Notes under the pieces: generated by a model
Databases searched by the model: none
Told to the model about the DNA's origin: nothing
What the model saw: the letters and a program-made list of their open reading frames with translations, nothing else
Shown here: piece by piece, positions 1 to 8,441 of the stretch
How the letters are laid out: each line of letters starts with the position of its first letter
Position numbering within the stretch: the first letter of the stretch is position 1
NCBI GenBank assembly: GCA_030530215.1
Contig: JAUMVJ010000001.1
Location: forward strand, 120,168 to 184,167
DNA length: 64,000 nucleotides
From: Coriobacteriia bacterium
Lineage (GTDB): Bacteria; Actinomycetota; Coriobacteriia; Coriobacteriales; Eggerthellaceae
Direction of reading: 5' to 3'
Translations under genes and position numbers: made by a program

Positions 1-154
1 GAGCGGGAGCTGCTGCGGCAGCAGGGGCAGCTGCAGGTGCGGGAGCTGCCGCAACCTCGGGAGCCTTGGCCTCGTACTCGTCAAGAATCATGGCCGAGCC
101 CTGCTCGACCTCGACCTCGTAGGTCTTACCCTTAAGCGTGATTACGTACTTCAT
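1..154 (-). CDS. Biotin carboxyl carrier subunit of a decarboxylase (3' part cut by window edge)
   Basis: The first 51 residues are visible. They begin MKYVITLKGKTYEVEVEQGS and pass into an Ala/Pro-rich linker, the usual N-terminal design of stand-alone biotin carriers of the oxaloacetate and methylmalonyl-CoA decarboxylase families. The biotinylated AMKM-type motif should lie beyond the left edge and is not seen. The ATG overlaps the stop of the OadG-like gene as ATGA. A strong AAGGAGG ribosome site lies inside the end of that upstream gene, so translation is probably coupled. In these systems the carrier moves the carboxyl group from the alpha subunit to the membrane decarboxylase, which probably follows to the left. 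Confidence 0.8.
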   Translation of the reverse strand, partial: MKYVITLKGKTYEVEVEQGSAMILDEYEAKAPEVAAAPAPAAAPAAAAAPA

Positions 155-534
155 TTAACCTCCTTGATGGAGATGAACCTAAGTTCATTCAATGGTTTGC
201 CCAGCTCGTCGGCGACGATGGCCATAAGCATCGCAGCGTCGCGCGGGTCGGTGTTGTACAACTTGATATCGCCAGCGGAACCCGGTGCCAAGGGGGCAGC
301 GGGTGCAGCAGCGGCGTCTTGCGCATCTTCCGTGGCGTCGCTGGTGGCAGCCTCGGCGGCAGCTTCCTTAACGGGAGCCTCGGCCTTGGGCTTGCGCGGC
401 ACCAAGATGAAGGTAAGAAGCTTGATGAACAGGATCAGAACGGCAAGGACGCAGAAAACGATGGAGATGCCCAGCACCGAGTAGAACAGGTAGTCACCCA
501 TTCCCATGGCCATCGCGGTATTAACTCCGTTCAT
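151..534 (-). CDS. OadG-like small membrane subunit of a sodium-pumping decarboxylase
   Basis: This 127-residue protein has one N-terminal transmembrane helix (about residues 13-45). An Ala/Glu-rich hinge (about 50-85) and a small C-terminal domain ending RFISIKEVK follow. That plan is typical of OadG and of methylmalonyl-CoA decarboxylase delta subunits, which tether the carboxyltransferase to the membrane beta subunit. The start ATG overlaps the stop of the alpha-subunit gene by one base (TAATG), and its own stop overlaps the start of the biotin carrier gene. The family call rests on architecture and operon position, since OadG proteins are poorly conserved. Confidence 0.75.
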   Translation of the reverse strand: MNGVNTAMAMGMGDYLFYSVLGISIVFCVLAVLILFIKLLTFILVPRKPKAEAPVKEAAAEAATSDATEDAQDAAAAPAAPLAPGSAGDIKLYNTDPRDAAMLMAIVADELGKPLNELRFISIKEVK

Positions 535-1925
535 TACTCAACCGCCCTAATGCTGTAGGAGACGCGCTTCTCCTCCTGCTCCTGGCGAGCGGCGAAGAAT
601 GCCTCGGCAACCTGGGGGAAGGCGATGTAGGAAAGAACATCCTCCTCGCAGCGAGCACGGTCGCCCAGCTCGGCCTCGGCCTTCTCGTAGGTGTCGGTGG
701 GAAGCGTGTCGGCATAACGGCCGGTAAGGGGCTGCTCGTCGCCCAGGACCTTCTTCAGGATCTCGGGGTCGATAGGAGCAGGGGTCTTGCCGTACTCGCC
801 GCGGCAGTAGCCCTTGACCTCGTTGGAGACGTTCTTGTAACGCTCGCCCACGAGCACGTTGTTGACGGCCTGGTTGCCGACGATCTGCGAGGTGGGGGTA
901 ACCAGCGGAGGATAACCAAGGTCGGCGCGCACGCGAGGAACTTCCTTCAGGGCCTCGTCGTACTTGTCCAGCGCGTTCATCATCTTAAGCTGGGACAGCA
1001 GGTTGGAAAGCATGCCGCCGGGAACCTGATGATCAAGGCACTGGGTGTCGGTGGTAAGGGAAATGGGGTTCAGCGTGCCATCTTCGATGTAGTCGTTGCG
1101 GATGGGCTTGAAGTAATCGGCGATCTCGAACAGGAGCTTTTCGTCCAGGCCGGTGTCGAAACCGAGCTCGCGAAGCGCGATGGCCAGAGTTTCGGTTGCG
1201 GGCTGGGAAGTGCCGCCCGAGAAAGGCGAGATTGCGGTGTCGATAACGTCGACGCCGGCCTCGGCAGCCTTCAGGTAGGTCATGAAAGCGGTGCCGGTGG
1301 TGGAGTGGGTGTGAACAACCAAGGGCAGGTCCACGGAATCCTTGATAGCGGAAACGAGCTCGTAGGCGTTGGCCGGGGTCATGATGCCCGCCATATCCTT
1401 GATGCAGATGGTGGAAACGCCCATCTTCTCAAGCTCCTTGGCCATCTTCACATAAGCGTCGCGCGTGTGCACGGGGCTGGTGGTGTAGGAGATGGTGCCC
1501 GAAGCCATGGCGCCTGCTTCCAGCGCGGCCTCGATGGCGACCTTGAGATTGGTAAGGTCGTTCAAAGCGTCGAAGATACGAATGATATCGATACCGTTGC
1601 GGACGGATGCCTTAACGAAGCGGCGCACAACATCGTCGGAATAGTGCTTGTATCCCAGGATGTTCTGACCGCGCAGGAGCATCTGCAGCTTGGTATTGGG
1701 TGCGGCGGCGCGAAGCTTGCGCAGACGCTCCCAGGGATCCTCGTTCAAGTAGCGAAGGCAGACGTCGAACGTTGCGCCGCCCCAGCACTCGAGAGAATAG
1801 TAGCCCGCCTTATCAAGCTTATCCATGATTGGCGCCATCTTGTCGTAAGACAGTCTGGTTGCGATAAGGCTCTGACCGGCATCACGCAAAACCGTTTCGG
1901 TGAATCCGATCTTTTGATTGGACAT
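534..1925 (-). CDS. oadA: Oxaloacetate decarboxylase alpha / transcarboxylase 5S-type carboxyltransferase
   Basis: This 463-residue protein contains a pyruvate-carboxylase-type carboxyltransferase TIM barrel followed by the conserved PYC_OADA domain. Visible family landmarks are VLRDAGQSLIATR, ECWGGATFD, NEDPWERLR, LQMLLRGQN, the active-site region IKDMAG, the metal-binding HTHSTTG, and PGGMLSN. The usual RDAHQS reads RDAGQS here. There is no biotinyl domain at the C-terminus (it ends SYSIRAVE); a separate downstream gene supplies the carrier. I place the start at the ATG at 1925 because GGAGG lies six bases upstream; a longer reading frame to 1988 lacks this. It probably decarboxylates oxaloacetate for a sodium pump, but a transcarboxylase role cannot be excluded without the beta subunit. 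Confidence 0.85.
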   Translation of the reverse strand: MSNQKIGFTETVLRDAGQSLIATRLSYDKMAPIMDKLDKAGYYSLECWGGATFDVCLRYLNEDPWERLRKLRAAAPNTKLQMLLRGQNILGYKHYSDDVVRRFVKASVRNGIDIIRIFDALNDLTNLKVAIEAALEAGAMASGTISYTTSPVHTRDAYVKMAKELEKMGVSTICIKDMAGIMTPANAYELVSAIKDSVDLPLVVHTHSTTGTAFMTYLKAAEAGVDVIDTAISPFSGGTSQPATETLAIALRELGFDTGLDEKLLFEIADYFKPIRNDYIEDGTLNPISLTTDTQCLDHQVPGGMLSNLLSQLKMMNALDKYDEALKEVPRVRADLGYPPLVTPTSQIVGNQAVNNVLVGERYKNVSNEVKGYCRGEYGKTPAPIDPEILKKVLGDEQPLTGRYADTLPTDTYEKAEAELGDRARCEEDVLSYIAFPQVAEAFFAARQEQEEKRVSYSIRAVE

Positions 1926-2349
1926 GTGAACCTCCAATAAAATCTTATCTTGGGGCGTGAACGAACCCCCAAAAGTCTGACTTTCCAATTCTACTTGCCC
2001 ATAGCGCTATATGTAAGGAAAACGCAAAATTTAAGGCTCAAATTGAAGGAATACTCGATAAAGAGACGCTGAATTAGGCCGTTTTTGAGAGGGAACGCGT
2101 TCATGTTGCGCTAGATGCCCCCTCAACGACGAAGCCTACGATGTGAGGTGCCCAACAACGAAGGAACGAACCCAGGGGCGCCGGTTCAGCAAAACTTATG
2201 GACGATGCCTCATACGACTCCCCTATCAGGCGCCAAGGATCTATCATCGAAACACTGACGAAACATCACGGCCCCAACAGGGGGCTCACCAGATGAGGGC
2301 GCTTGCCCCATCGCAACGGCAAGACCCAAAAGCAGGCTAGGTAGGCATC
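1926..2349. other. Divergent intergenic region, no gene seen
   Basis: These 424 bases separate the decarboxylase operon, which reads left, from the deacetylase gene, which reads right, so they should hold both promoters. The part next to oadA is AT-rich. The part next to the deacetylase is GC-rich with short inverted repeats such as GGCCCC/GGGGGC near 2270-2285. Short open frames here have neither ribosome sites nor recognisable products. I see no riboswitch consensus. Confidence 0.4.
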
Positions 2350-3951
2350 ATGACCGAGCATAACGACGAGCAAGGCGCCTGGAGCGCATCGAGCAACCGC
2401 CCACGTCCGCGCATCAACATCGCGGACCCGCTTCAACCCGTGCAGCCACAGGGCGCACGCCCTGCAGCAGGCGAGCAAAGTTCACAGGCTCAGAGCGCAC
2501 GCACGCAAGCCATCCGTCAGGAAGCCACGCGTCAAGCGCAGGCCCAGGCCCAGGCTCAGGTGGCCCATCGCCAAGCAGCCAGCCAGCAGACTCCCGAGCA
2601 GCAGTCGCGAGCTGCCTACCAACAGGCGCAGGCTACTCGCGCGCAGCAGACCTACCAGCAGCAGGCCGCACGTGCGCAGGCTAGTCGCCAGCAGCAGGGT
2701 CAGGCTGCAAACGCGTACCAAACGCAGCCCCACGCTTCCTACCCGAACCAGGGCAACTCTCAAGCTGGCCCTCGTCAATACAAGCAAGCGCCAGCCCGCA
2801 AGAAACGCCGCGCACCCAAGGTGATCGCTGCCCTTGCCATCGTGCTGGTAGTGGCCGGCGCCGCCGCTGGTGGCGGTTGGTGGTGGTACAACAACCACGC
2901 AGTCGAAGTGACGCTCAACGGCAGCACGACGACCATCGAAGGAAGCCAGCGCAGCATCCAGGGCCTCATCGACGCCGGCACCGTCACCCCCACCGCTGGC
3001 AATCACCTGGCAATCGACGGCAGCGTCATCCAGCAAGGAGGGGGCAACACCGCCACCGTCAAGCTGAACAACGCCGAAACCAGCGACTTCTCTAAGTTGC
3101 TGATGGATGGCGACGACATCGAGGTAACCAACGGCACCGACACCACCGAGGAGTACACCGAGGAAACCAAGGAGACCAAGCCCGCCAAGGCAAGCGTCAA
3201 GGTCAAGGGCACGGGTGCCATCCACAAAGTGAGCGCCCCCAGCAAAGAAACGGTCAAGGTACTCACCGGCAAGGAATCCGGCAAAACGAAAACCGAGGTG
3301 GTTAAGAAGTCAAGCGGCCTTACCGTGACCAAATGCAACGCTTCCACCAGCAAAAAGGTCATTGCGCTCACCTTCGATGACGGCCCCTGGCCCACCACCA
3401 CTGACGAGATTCTTGACATCCTGGCCGAAAACGACGCCAAGGCAACCTTCTTCACCATCGGCAAACAGATTGCCAGCCATACCTCAAGCGTGAAGCGCAT
3501 GAAAGAGGCCGGCCACCAGATTTGCACGCACACCTACGACCATGCTTCGGGTTCTGGCCGCGGCGTTAACATCACCTACATGTCTGCTTCCGAGCAAAAG
3601 AAGGAAATCAAGAAGGGTTACGAGGCCATCAAGGCCGTTACCGGCGAGGATGCAAGCACCGTGGTGCGCCTGCCCGGCGGCAACGTGAACGAGGAAACCT
3701 ACAGCAACCTCTCCAACCTGATCAGCGCCGAGATCAACTGGAACGTTGACACCGAAGACTGGAGCCGCCCCGGCGTTGATGCCATCTACAACCGCATCGT
3801 CAACGCCAGCTCGGGAAACATCATCCTCATGCATGATGGCGGCGGCGACCGCTCGCAAACCGTTGCCGCGCTCAAAAAGGCACTCCCCGTCCTTAAGGAA
3901 AAGGGCTATTCCTTCGTCACCATCGACGAGCTGCTGAAGGAGAATCAGTAG
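2350..3951 (+). CDS. Membrane-anchored NodB-family polysaccharide deacetylase
   Basis: This 533-residue protein has three parts. A Gln/Ala/Arg-rich, probably disordered cytoplasmic region (1-150) ends in a KKRR stop-transfer cluster, and a single transmembrane helix spans about 157-180. An extracellular beta-rich segment (about 184-270) and a Thr/Lys/Glu linker follow. The C-terminal NodB domain starts near 335 with TFDDGP (metal-binding aspartates), HTYDH (metal-binding histidines), RLPGG, DTEDWSRPG and LMHDG, so all catalytic motifs are present. These enzymes remove acetyl groups from peptidoglycan or other cell-wall glycans, often for lysozyme resistance; the substrate here is unknown. The long Gln-rich intracellular tail is unusual for the family. 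Confidence 0.88.
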   Translation: MTEHNDEQGAWSASSNRPRPRINIADPLQPVQPQGARPAAGEQSSQAQSARTQAIRQEATRQAQAQAQAQVAHRQAASQQTPEQQSRAAYQQAQATRAQQTYQQQAARAQASRQQQGQAANAYQTQPHASYPNQGNSQAGPRQYKQAPARKKRRAPKVIAALAIVLVVAGAAAGGGWWWYNNHAVEVTLNGSTTTIEGSQRSIQGLIDAGTVTPTAGNHLAIDGSVIQQGGGNTATVKLNNAETSDFSKLLMDGDDIEVTNGTDTTEEYTEETKETKPAKASVKVKGTGAIHKVSAPSKETVKVLTGKESGKTKTEVVKKSSGLTVTKCNASTSKKVIALTFDDGPWPTTTDEILDILAENDAKATFFTIGKQIASHTSSVKRMKEAGHQICTHTYDHASGSGRGVNITYMSASEQKKEIKKGYEAIKAVTGEDASTVVRLPGGNVNEETYSNLSNLISAEINWNVDTEDWSRPGVDAIYNRIVNASSGNIILMHDGGGDRSQTVAALKKALPVLKEKGYSFVTIDELLKENQ

Positions 3952-4006
3952 CCTAACGCCGCAAGCGGCAAACCCAGCTACGAGGCTTGCCGCTTCGACC
4001 TTAGGC
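3951..4006 (+). terminator. Nested hairpin after the deacetylase gene
   Basis: GCCTAA (3951-3956) pairs with TTAGGC (4001-4006), and inside it AAGCGGCAA (3963-3971) pairs with TTGCCGCTT (3987-3995). The structure begins at the stop codon. No T-run follows, so it may slow decay or act as a weak terminator rather than a classical one. Confidence 0.45.
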
Positions 4007-4112
4007 AAGGCTTAGGCTTGGCGGCGGCGCACGGCAATCTGCCGGCAAAGCATGCCACACCGAATCCGAGGCCTTTCGAAGAACTTGTGTCTTTCATCGA
4101 ATTCAAGGCTTG

Positions 4113-4146
4113 CCGTATTCAATTAAGGCTCAATACGGTTTACAGT
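4113..4146 (+). promoter_or_regulatory. Possible operator and promoter of the aminotransferase gene
   Basis: CCGTATT (4113-4119) and AATACGG (4132-4138) form a perfect 7-bp inverted repeat with a 12-base spacer. It overlaps a weak promoter-like pair, TTCAAT (4118-4123) and TACAGT (4141-4146), 17 bases apart. The arrangement would suit a repressor site, but both elements are short. Confidence 0.3.
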
Positions 4147-4231
4147 GTTGCTTCACATAAAACCAAAACGACTTGAAGCCAGGCCGCAAAGCCGTCTTCA
4201 TTCGCTTTCAAGGAGTTCAAAGGAAGCAACA

Positions 4232-5446
4232 ATGCGCGAGTTTTCGAAGTCTTCAAAGCTAGACAACGTCCTCTACGATGTCCGCGGCCCCGTCGTCGAC
4301 GAAGCGGCCCGCATGGAGGAAGCCGGCGCACACGTGCTGAAGCTCAACATCGGCAACCCCGCCCCCTTCGGGTTCCGAACCCCCGACGAAGTGATTTACG
4401 ACATGTCGCGCCAACTCACTGAGTGCGAGGGCTACTCCAACGCAAAGGGCCTGTATTCGGCGCGCAAGGCCATCATGCAGTACTCACAGATCAAGAACAT
4501 CCCCAACGTCACCATCGAGGATGTGTACACCGGCAACGGCGTGAGCGAGCTTATCAACCTTTCCATGTCGGCTCTGTTGGACAACGGCGACGAGGTGCTT
4601 ATCCCCAGCCCCGACTACCCTTTATGGACAGCCTGCGCCACACTTGCAGGCGGGCATCCCGTTCATTACATCTGCGACGAGCAAGCCGAGTGGTACCCCG
4701 ACATCGACGACATCAAGAAGAAGATCACCGACCGCACCAAGGCCATCGTCATCATCAACCCCAACAACCCTACGGGCGCTCTGTACCCGCGCGAGGTGCT
4801 GCAGGAAATTGTGGACGTTGCGCGCGAGCATGAGCTAATCATCTTCTCGGACGAGATTTACGATCGCCTGGTGTTCGACGACGCCGAGCACGTGTCCATC
4901 GCCAGCCTGGCGCCCGACCTGTTCTGCGTTACCTTCAGCGGGCTTTCCAAGTCGCACATGATTGCGGGATACCGCATCGGCTGGATGATCTTGTCGGGCA
5001 ACAAACGCATTGCCAAAGATTACATCGAGGGCATCAACATGCTCTCCAACATGCGCCTTTGCTCCAACGTGCCCGCGCAGTCCATCGTGCAAACCGCGCT
5101 GTGGGGGCATCAGTCGGTCGAGGATTACGTGAAACCCGGCGGACGCGTGTTCAACCAGCGCGAGTTCATCTACGAGCGCCTGAATGCCATCGACGGCATA
5201 ACTTGCGTGAAGCCCAAGGCGGCCTTCTATGCCTTCCCGCGCATCGACACGAAGAAGTTCGGCATCACCAACGACGAGCAGTTTGCCCTCGACCTGCTTA
5301 GAGAAAAGAAGATTCTGCTTATCCACGGCGGCGGCTTCAACTGGCACGAGCCCGACCACTTCCGCGTGGTGTACCTGCCTCGCCGCGCCGTGCTCGGCGA
5401 GGCCATGGACAAGCTCGCCGACTTCCTGGAGCACTATCACCAGTAA
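4232..5446 (+). CDS. alaA: AlaA-like pyridoxal-phosphate aminotransferase
   Basis: This 404-residue fold-type I class I/II aminotransferase is very close in length to E. coli AlaA (405). Landmarks are LNIGNPAPFGF near the N-terminus, YSNAKGLYSAR, INPNNPTGALYPREV, SDEIYDRLVFD (the PLP-binding Asp) and FSGLSKSHMIAGYRIGW with the Schiff-base lysine. The family interconverts pyruvate plus glutamate with alanine plus 2-oxoglutarate. The start is the ATG at 4232 after AAAGGAAG; the frame stays open upstream to 4145 but without a ribosome site. It is a single-gene unit between an inverted-repeat promoter region and a strong terminator. Confidence 0.88.
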   Translation: MREFSKSSKLDNVLYDVRGPVVDEAARMEEAGAHVLKLNIGNPAPFGFRTPDEVIYDMSRQLTECEGYSNAKGLYSARKAIMQYSQIKNIPNVTIEDVYTGNGVSELINLSMSALLDNGDEVLIPSPDYPLWTACATLAGGHPVHYICDEQAEWYPDIDDIKKKITDRTKAIVIINPNNPTGALYPREVLQEIVDVAREHELIIFSDEIYDRLVFDDAEHVSIASLAPDLFCVTFSGLSKSHMIAGYRIGWMILSGNKRIAKDYIEGINMLSNMRLCSNVPAQSIVQTALWGHQSVEDYVKPGGRVFNQREFIYERLNAIDGITCVKPKAAFYAFPRIDTKKFGITNDEQFALDLLREKKILLIHGGGFNWHEPDHFRVVYLPRRAVLGEAMDKLADFLEHYHQ

Positions 5447-5474
5447 GATCGAGGCCGCTCCGGGGTCAAGACAT

Positions 5475-5507
5475 CAAAAAAGGAACCCATCAGGGTTCCT
5501 TTTTTTG
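5475..5507. terminator. Bidirectional intrinsic terminator
   Basis: AGGAACCC (5481-5488), loop ATCA, GGGTTCCT (5493-5500), followed by a T-run and preceded by an A-run. It works for the convergent aminotransferase gene (+) and the surface protein gene (-). Confidence 0.9.
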
Positions 5508-5597
5508 TAGCAAATTGGCTGCTAGCCAAAATTGAGTGCGCGCCCTTTAGCTGGTGAGTTTCCTTAGCCGGTGCGCTTCTTTACTTAGTGCGCTTCC

Positions 5598-7904
5598 TTA
5601 CTCGGCCTTACGACGGCGGGCCGCGATGGCAAGTGCAGCAGAGCCCAGGGCGGCGAAACCAAGAGCAGCAAGGCCAGCGTCGCCGGTCTCAGGGCTGGAT
5701 TTGGAGTCCGAGCTGGAGCTGTTAGAGCTGGACTCGTCAGCTTCCTCGATCTCGATAGGATCGGAAGTAGCCTCGTCGGTGCCGACCTTCTTCCAAAGAG
5801 CAACCGCTTTAACGTCATGATCGAGCACGGTCTCGGCGGAAAGCTTGTAGTCATCGGAGTAGTTGCCGTTCAGATACCAGCCAAGGAACTCATACTTGTC
5901 GATTTCCTGCCCGGCGGGCAACTCACCCACGGCCTCCCCTTCTTCAAGGCCGCGCACTTCAACGGTCTTGTCCTGGGAAACGAACTCTACATGATAGATC
6001 GCCTTAATGGTAGCGTCGCCATCTTCAACTTCCTCGTCCATCTTCTTGTAGCACTCGCGAGCGTCCGTTTCGTCACGGAAGTAAACCGTGAACTTGAACT
6101 TATCGCCCTCGTAAATGACGCTGGTGGACACTACCCAGTTAGCCTGAGCTTTAACGTTAGCGGCATCGACAACCTCGAAACGGCCATCCTCGCGCTCGAG
6201 GAAGGTTTTGCCGTCAGCAACCGCCCAAACGTTCTCCCAGTTTTCAAAGATGCCGCCGTTAATCTTGAACTTGGCAAGAGCAGTGCTGGCGTCGTTGAAG
6301 ACGCACATGCCGCCGAACTCGCCACCGTTGATAGTGATGGATCCCTGTTCCTTCAGATCCTCGATATAGAGGAACTCGTCATTCTCGCTTGAGAAAGTGC
6401 CGTCCTCGATAGTGACCTTGGCGGATCCGCTGACGTTGAGCGTTTGCTTTTCGCTCTTACCAACAAAGCCCTTGCCGATGGTCACCTTGCCCGCGCTTGC
6501 CGTAACTGCAGTGTCGACATTCTGAATGTTAAGGCCCTTAAGGGTCACATCCGCATCGGCGTCAGTCACGGAGACACCTTCCGAATCAGTGTCCTTGCCG
6601 GAAATGGTGCCGTTTTTGATCGTGAGCTTCGCAGGGCCAGCTACCGTGATAGCGGCCTTGGACCCCTTTGCGGTCAAAGTCTTGCCGTTAAAATCAAGCG
6701 TGAAGTCGCCCTTGCTCACCGTAATGCTTTCCGTCAGGTCCTTGAGGAGCTTGATCTCGCTTGCCTTGACGGAGCCATCCTCGATAGCGTCCTCCGCAGC
6801 CTGCAGGCTAGTGAACTTCTTGTCGCCTACCTGAGCAACGTAGTCAGTCCAGGCTGCAGTGAAAGTGGTTGCTTCGTACAAATTAGTAGTGAATTTGTAC
6901 TCATTGCCGCTGGAATCCTTCCAATAGTCAAACAGGCCATCATCCTTCTGAGGGTCTTTAACCTTATCCTTGACGGCGGGAGTTCCGTAGAAAACCTTCT
7001 GAATCTGAGAAGAGGGCGTTGCGCCATCTGCTTCGAAGGTCGCATCAAGCCAGGCAGCCTGAACGTCCGAGCAACAATCGCCATGAGAAGCCTTGAAATC
7101 TTTGGCTTTTTCTTCAGTCGTGAAATAAACAGGATAGCTGTAGGACGTGCCGCTAGCCGTATAGCTAAGAGCGTACTCGGCGTCATCCTTGAGCGAGCTT
7201 ATCGTCTTAACCGCGAAGCTGCCATTCGCATCGCAAATTATGCCGTAGCTGCTGGTATAGGTGCCCTCAGGGAAAGTGGAATAAGTGCCACCATAGAGAG
7301 AGAAGCAAGTGCTATCGCCGGCCGTGATGGACGAGCCCGTGAAAGTGCCGGCGTTGACTTCGAATGAGCCCTTGCTAGAGCTGCGCAAAACGCTAGCCGT
7401 GCTGGAATCAGAGGTTACAGTGAACTTTCCGCCATCTTTAATGGTAATGCGCCCGTTTTCGGCATCGATGCACTGATGGTCAACAGAGCTTGCGTTTACC
7501 CCTTTAAGCACAACGCTCGGACCGGAGCCTCCCGTGGAGTCAACGCGCACTGCCGCATTGGATGTGTTCGTCTGAACAAGAGAGCCATTCGAGATAGTGA
7601 CATCGGTATAGATGGTTCCCAGCACGCCGATGCATGAATTACCCGCATTGCTGGAAATCGTCTTGTCATTCAGATCGATCGTGACCTTTCCGGAAACGAC
7701 CTTATCGGATTTGCCAACGTTGATACCGGTGCAGTTATCGGTATCCAGCTGGTAATCGCCCGCGGCAGTGATGGAGTAAACCCCATCCTCAAGGTCGGCG
7801 TCGGTGATCTTGACGGTGTCCGCATGCGCGACGGCAGGCAAAGCCAAAAGCGCTGCCGCGAAAATCGCGGTCGCCAAAACCATAAGCCTTTTCTTAATAG
7901 CCAA
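5598..7904 (-). CDS. Sortase-anchored beta-helix surface protein
   Basis: This 768-residue secreted protein has a signal peptide ending near residue 28 (AVAHA). Beta-helix-like segments alternate short strands with NG or GN turns, including LDFNGKTLTAKGSKAAITV and LTIKNGTISGKDTDSEG. Two InlB-type repeat stretches end in AAWTDY and VALWKK. A Ser/Glu-rich spacer then leads to a C-terminal sorting signal of SPETGD, a hydrophobic stretch and RRRKAE. SPxTG in place of LPxTG is often seen in Coriobacteriia. The start is a TTG at 7904 with AAAGGGGA six bases upstream; the next ATG (residue 8) has no ribosome site and would shorten the signal peptide. Probably an adhesin or carbohydrate-interacting protein; the ligand is unknown. 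Confidence 0.8.
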   Translation of the reverse strand: MAIKKRLMVLATAIFAAALLALPAVAHADTVKITDADLEDGVYSITAAGDYQLDTDNCTGINVGKSDKVVSGKVTIDLNDKTISSNAGNSCIGVLGTIYTDVTISNGSLVQTNTSNAAVRVDSTGGSGPSVVLKGVNASSVDHQCIDAENGRITIKDGGKFTVTSDSSTASVLRSSSKGSFEVNAGTFTGSSITAGDSTCFSLYGGTYSTFPEGTYTSSYGIICDANGSFAVKTISSLKDDAEYALSYTASGTSYSYPVYFTTEEKAKDFKASHGDCCSDVQAAWLDATFEADGATPSSQIQKVFYGTPAVKDKVKDPQKDDGLFDYWKDSSGNEYKFTTNLYEATTFTAAWTDYVAQVGDKKFTSLQAAEDAIEDGSVKASEIKLLKDLTESITVSKGDFTLDFNGKTLTAKGSKAAITVAGPAKLTIKNGTISGKDTDSEGVSVTDADADVTLKGLNIQNVDTAVTASAGKVTIGKGFVGKSEKQTLNVSGSAKVTIEDGTFSSENDEFLYIEDLKEQGSITINGGEFGGMCVFNDASTALAKFKINGGIFENWENVWAVADGKTFLEREDGRFEVVDAANVKAQANWVVSTSVIYEGDKFKFTVYFRDETDARECYKKMDEEVEDGDATIKAIYHVEFVSQDKTVEVRGLEEGEAVGELPAGQEIDKYEFLGWYLNGNYSDDYKLSAETVLDHDVKAVALWKKVGTDEATSDPIEIEEADESSSNSSSSDSKSSPETGDAGLAALGFAALGSAALAIAARRRKAE

Positions 7905-8248
7905 AACTAATCCCCTTTATTTACGGGCGAAGAATGCGTGCCGCGGGTGCCTTTGCCCCACGGTGGGCATACCTTAAGCAATCACGCGCAGTCTTCGCCT
8001 AATTTATCCAGCTTTAATCTGATTCATTCTAACCTAAAGAAACGACGATTTACCCGATGTTAATCAACAAGAAGAGAAAGCAGGGAAAGGCTTTACATCT
8101 CTGCCGGAAAGGAAACGGCGGACGCGGCCCCTGGAGGGTGCCTCCTGCCGCCACCGCCACAAAAGGAACGGACCCCGAAGAGCCCTTCACTGAGGCTCGG
8201 CCATTTCATGGTAGCTGCGGACAGATTACGTTATTAAACGAACAAGCA
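7905..8248. other. Upstream region of the sortase-anchored protein gene, with repeat fragment
   Basis: No coding gene is supported. The first 140 bases are AT-rich and probably carry the promoter of the surface protein gene to the left. From about 8119 the sequence becomes GC-rich and holds a solitary copy of the left end of the 171-bp element described at 8249, followed by a small GGAGG/CCTCC hairpin. Confidence 0.4.
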
Positions 8249-8274
8249 GCGTCGGACGCGGCCCCTGGAGGGTG
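8119..8274. repeat. 22-bp exact direct repeat (8119-8140 and 8253-8274)
   Basis: The two 22-base copies are identical and read CGGACGCGGCCCCTGGAGGG followed by TG. The right copy is the left arm of the 171-bp element. The left copy has no matching right arm nearby, so it looks like a truncated element or a solo end. Confidence 0.8.
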
Positions 8275-8419
8275 TCGCTCTGAAATCCAAAAAGAGGATT
8301 CCGGAGGAATCCGCATATAAATGCTGAAGGAGTGAGCGCATGAGAAAAGGGAAGCCCGTGAGGGCTTCCCTTTTCGAACAGCGTAACGGGCGGCGCCCGC
8401 AAGGGGCCGCGTCCGACGC
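8249..8419. repeat. 171-bp palindrome-bounded intergenic element, copy A
   Basis: A perfect 18-bp inverted repeat bounds the element: left arm 8249-8266, right arm 8402-8419. Inside are GGATTCC-GGA-GGAATCC (8297-8313) and a long AAAAGGGAAGCCC hairpin (8345-8374). A second copy of exactly the same length lies at 30374-30544. The cores match, but the outer arms differ in sequence while each stays perfectly self-complementary. It sits 22 bases after the stop of the surface protein gene that ends at 8442. It could be a structured RNA, a MITE-like sequence or an elaborate terminator. Confidence 0.8.
8345..8374 (-). terminator. Intrinsic terminator inside element A
   Basis: AAAAGGGAAGCCC (8345-8357), loop GTGA, GGGCTTCCCTTTT (8362-8374). 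Read on the minus strand it ends in a T-run downstream of the surface protein gene that stops at 8442. It is symmetric enough to work both ways. Confidence 0.8.
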
Positions 8420-8441
8420 ATATGTTGCATGCCGAAAGCGG

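Noticed and set aside
2143-2340. A small basic protein upstream of the deacetylase
   Set aside because: No ribosome site, and the frame sits in a hairpin-rich GC stretch that more likely is leader sequence.
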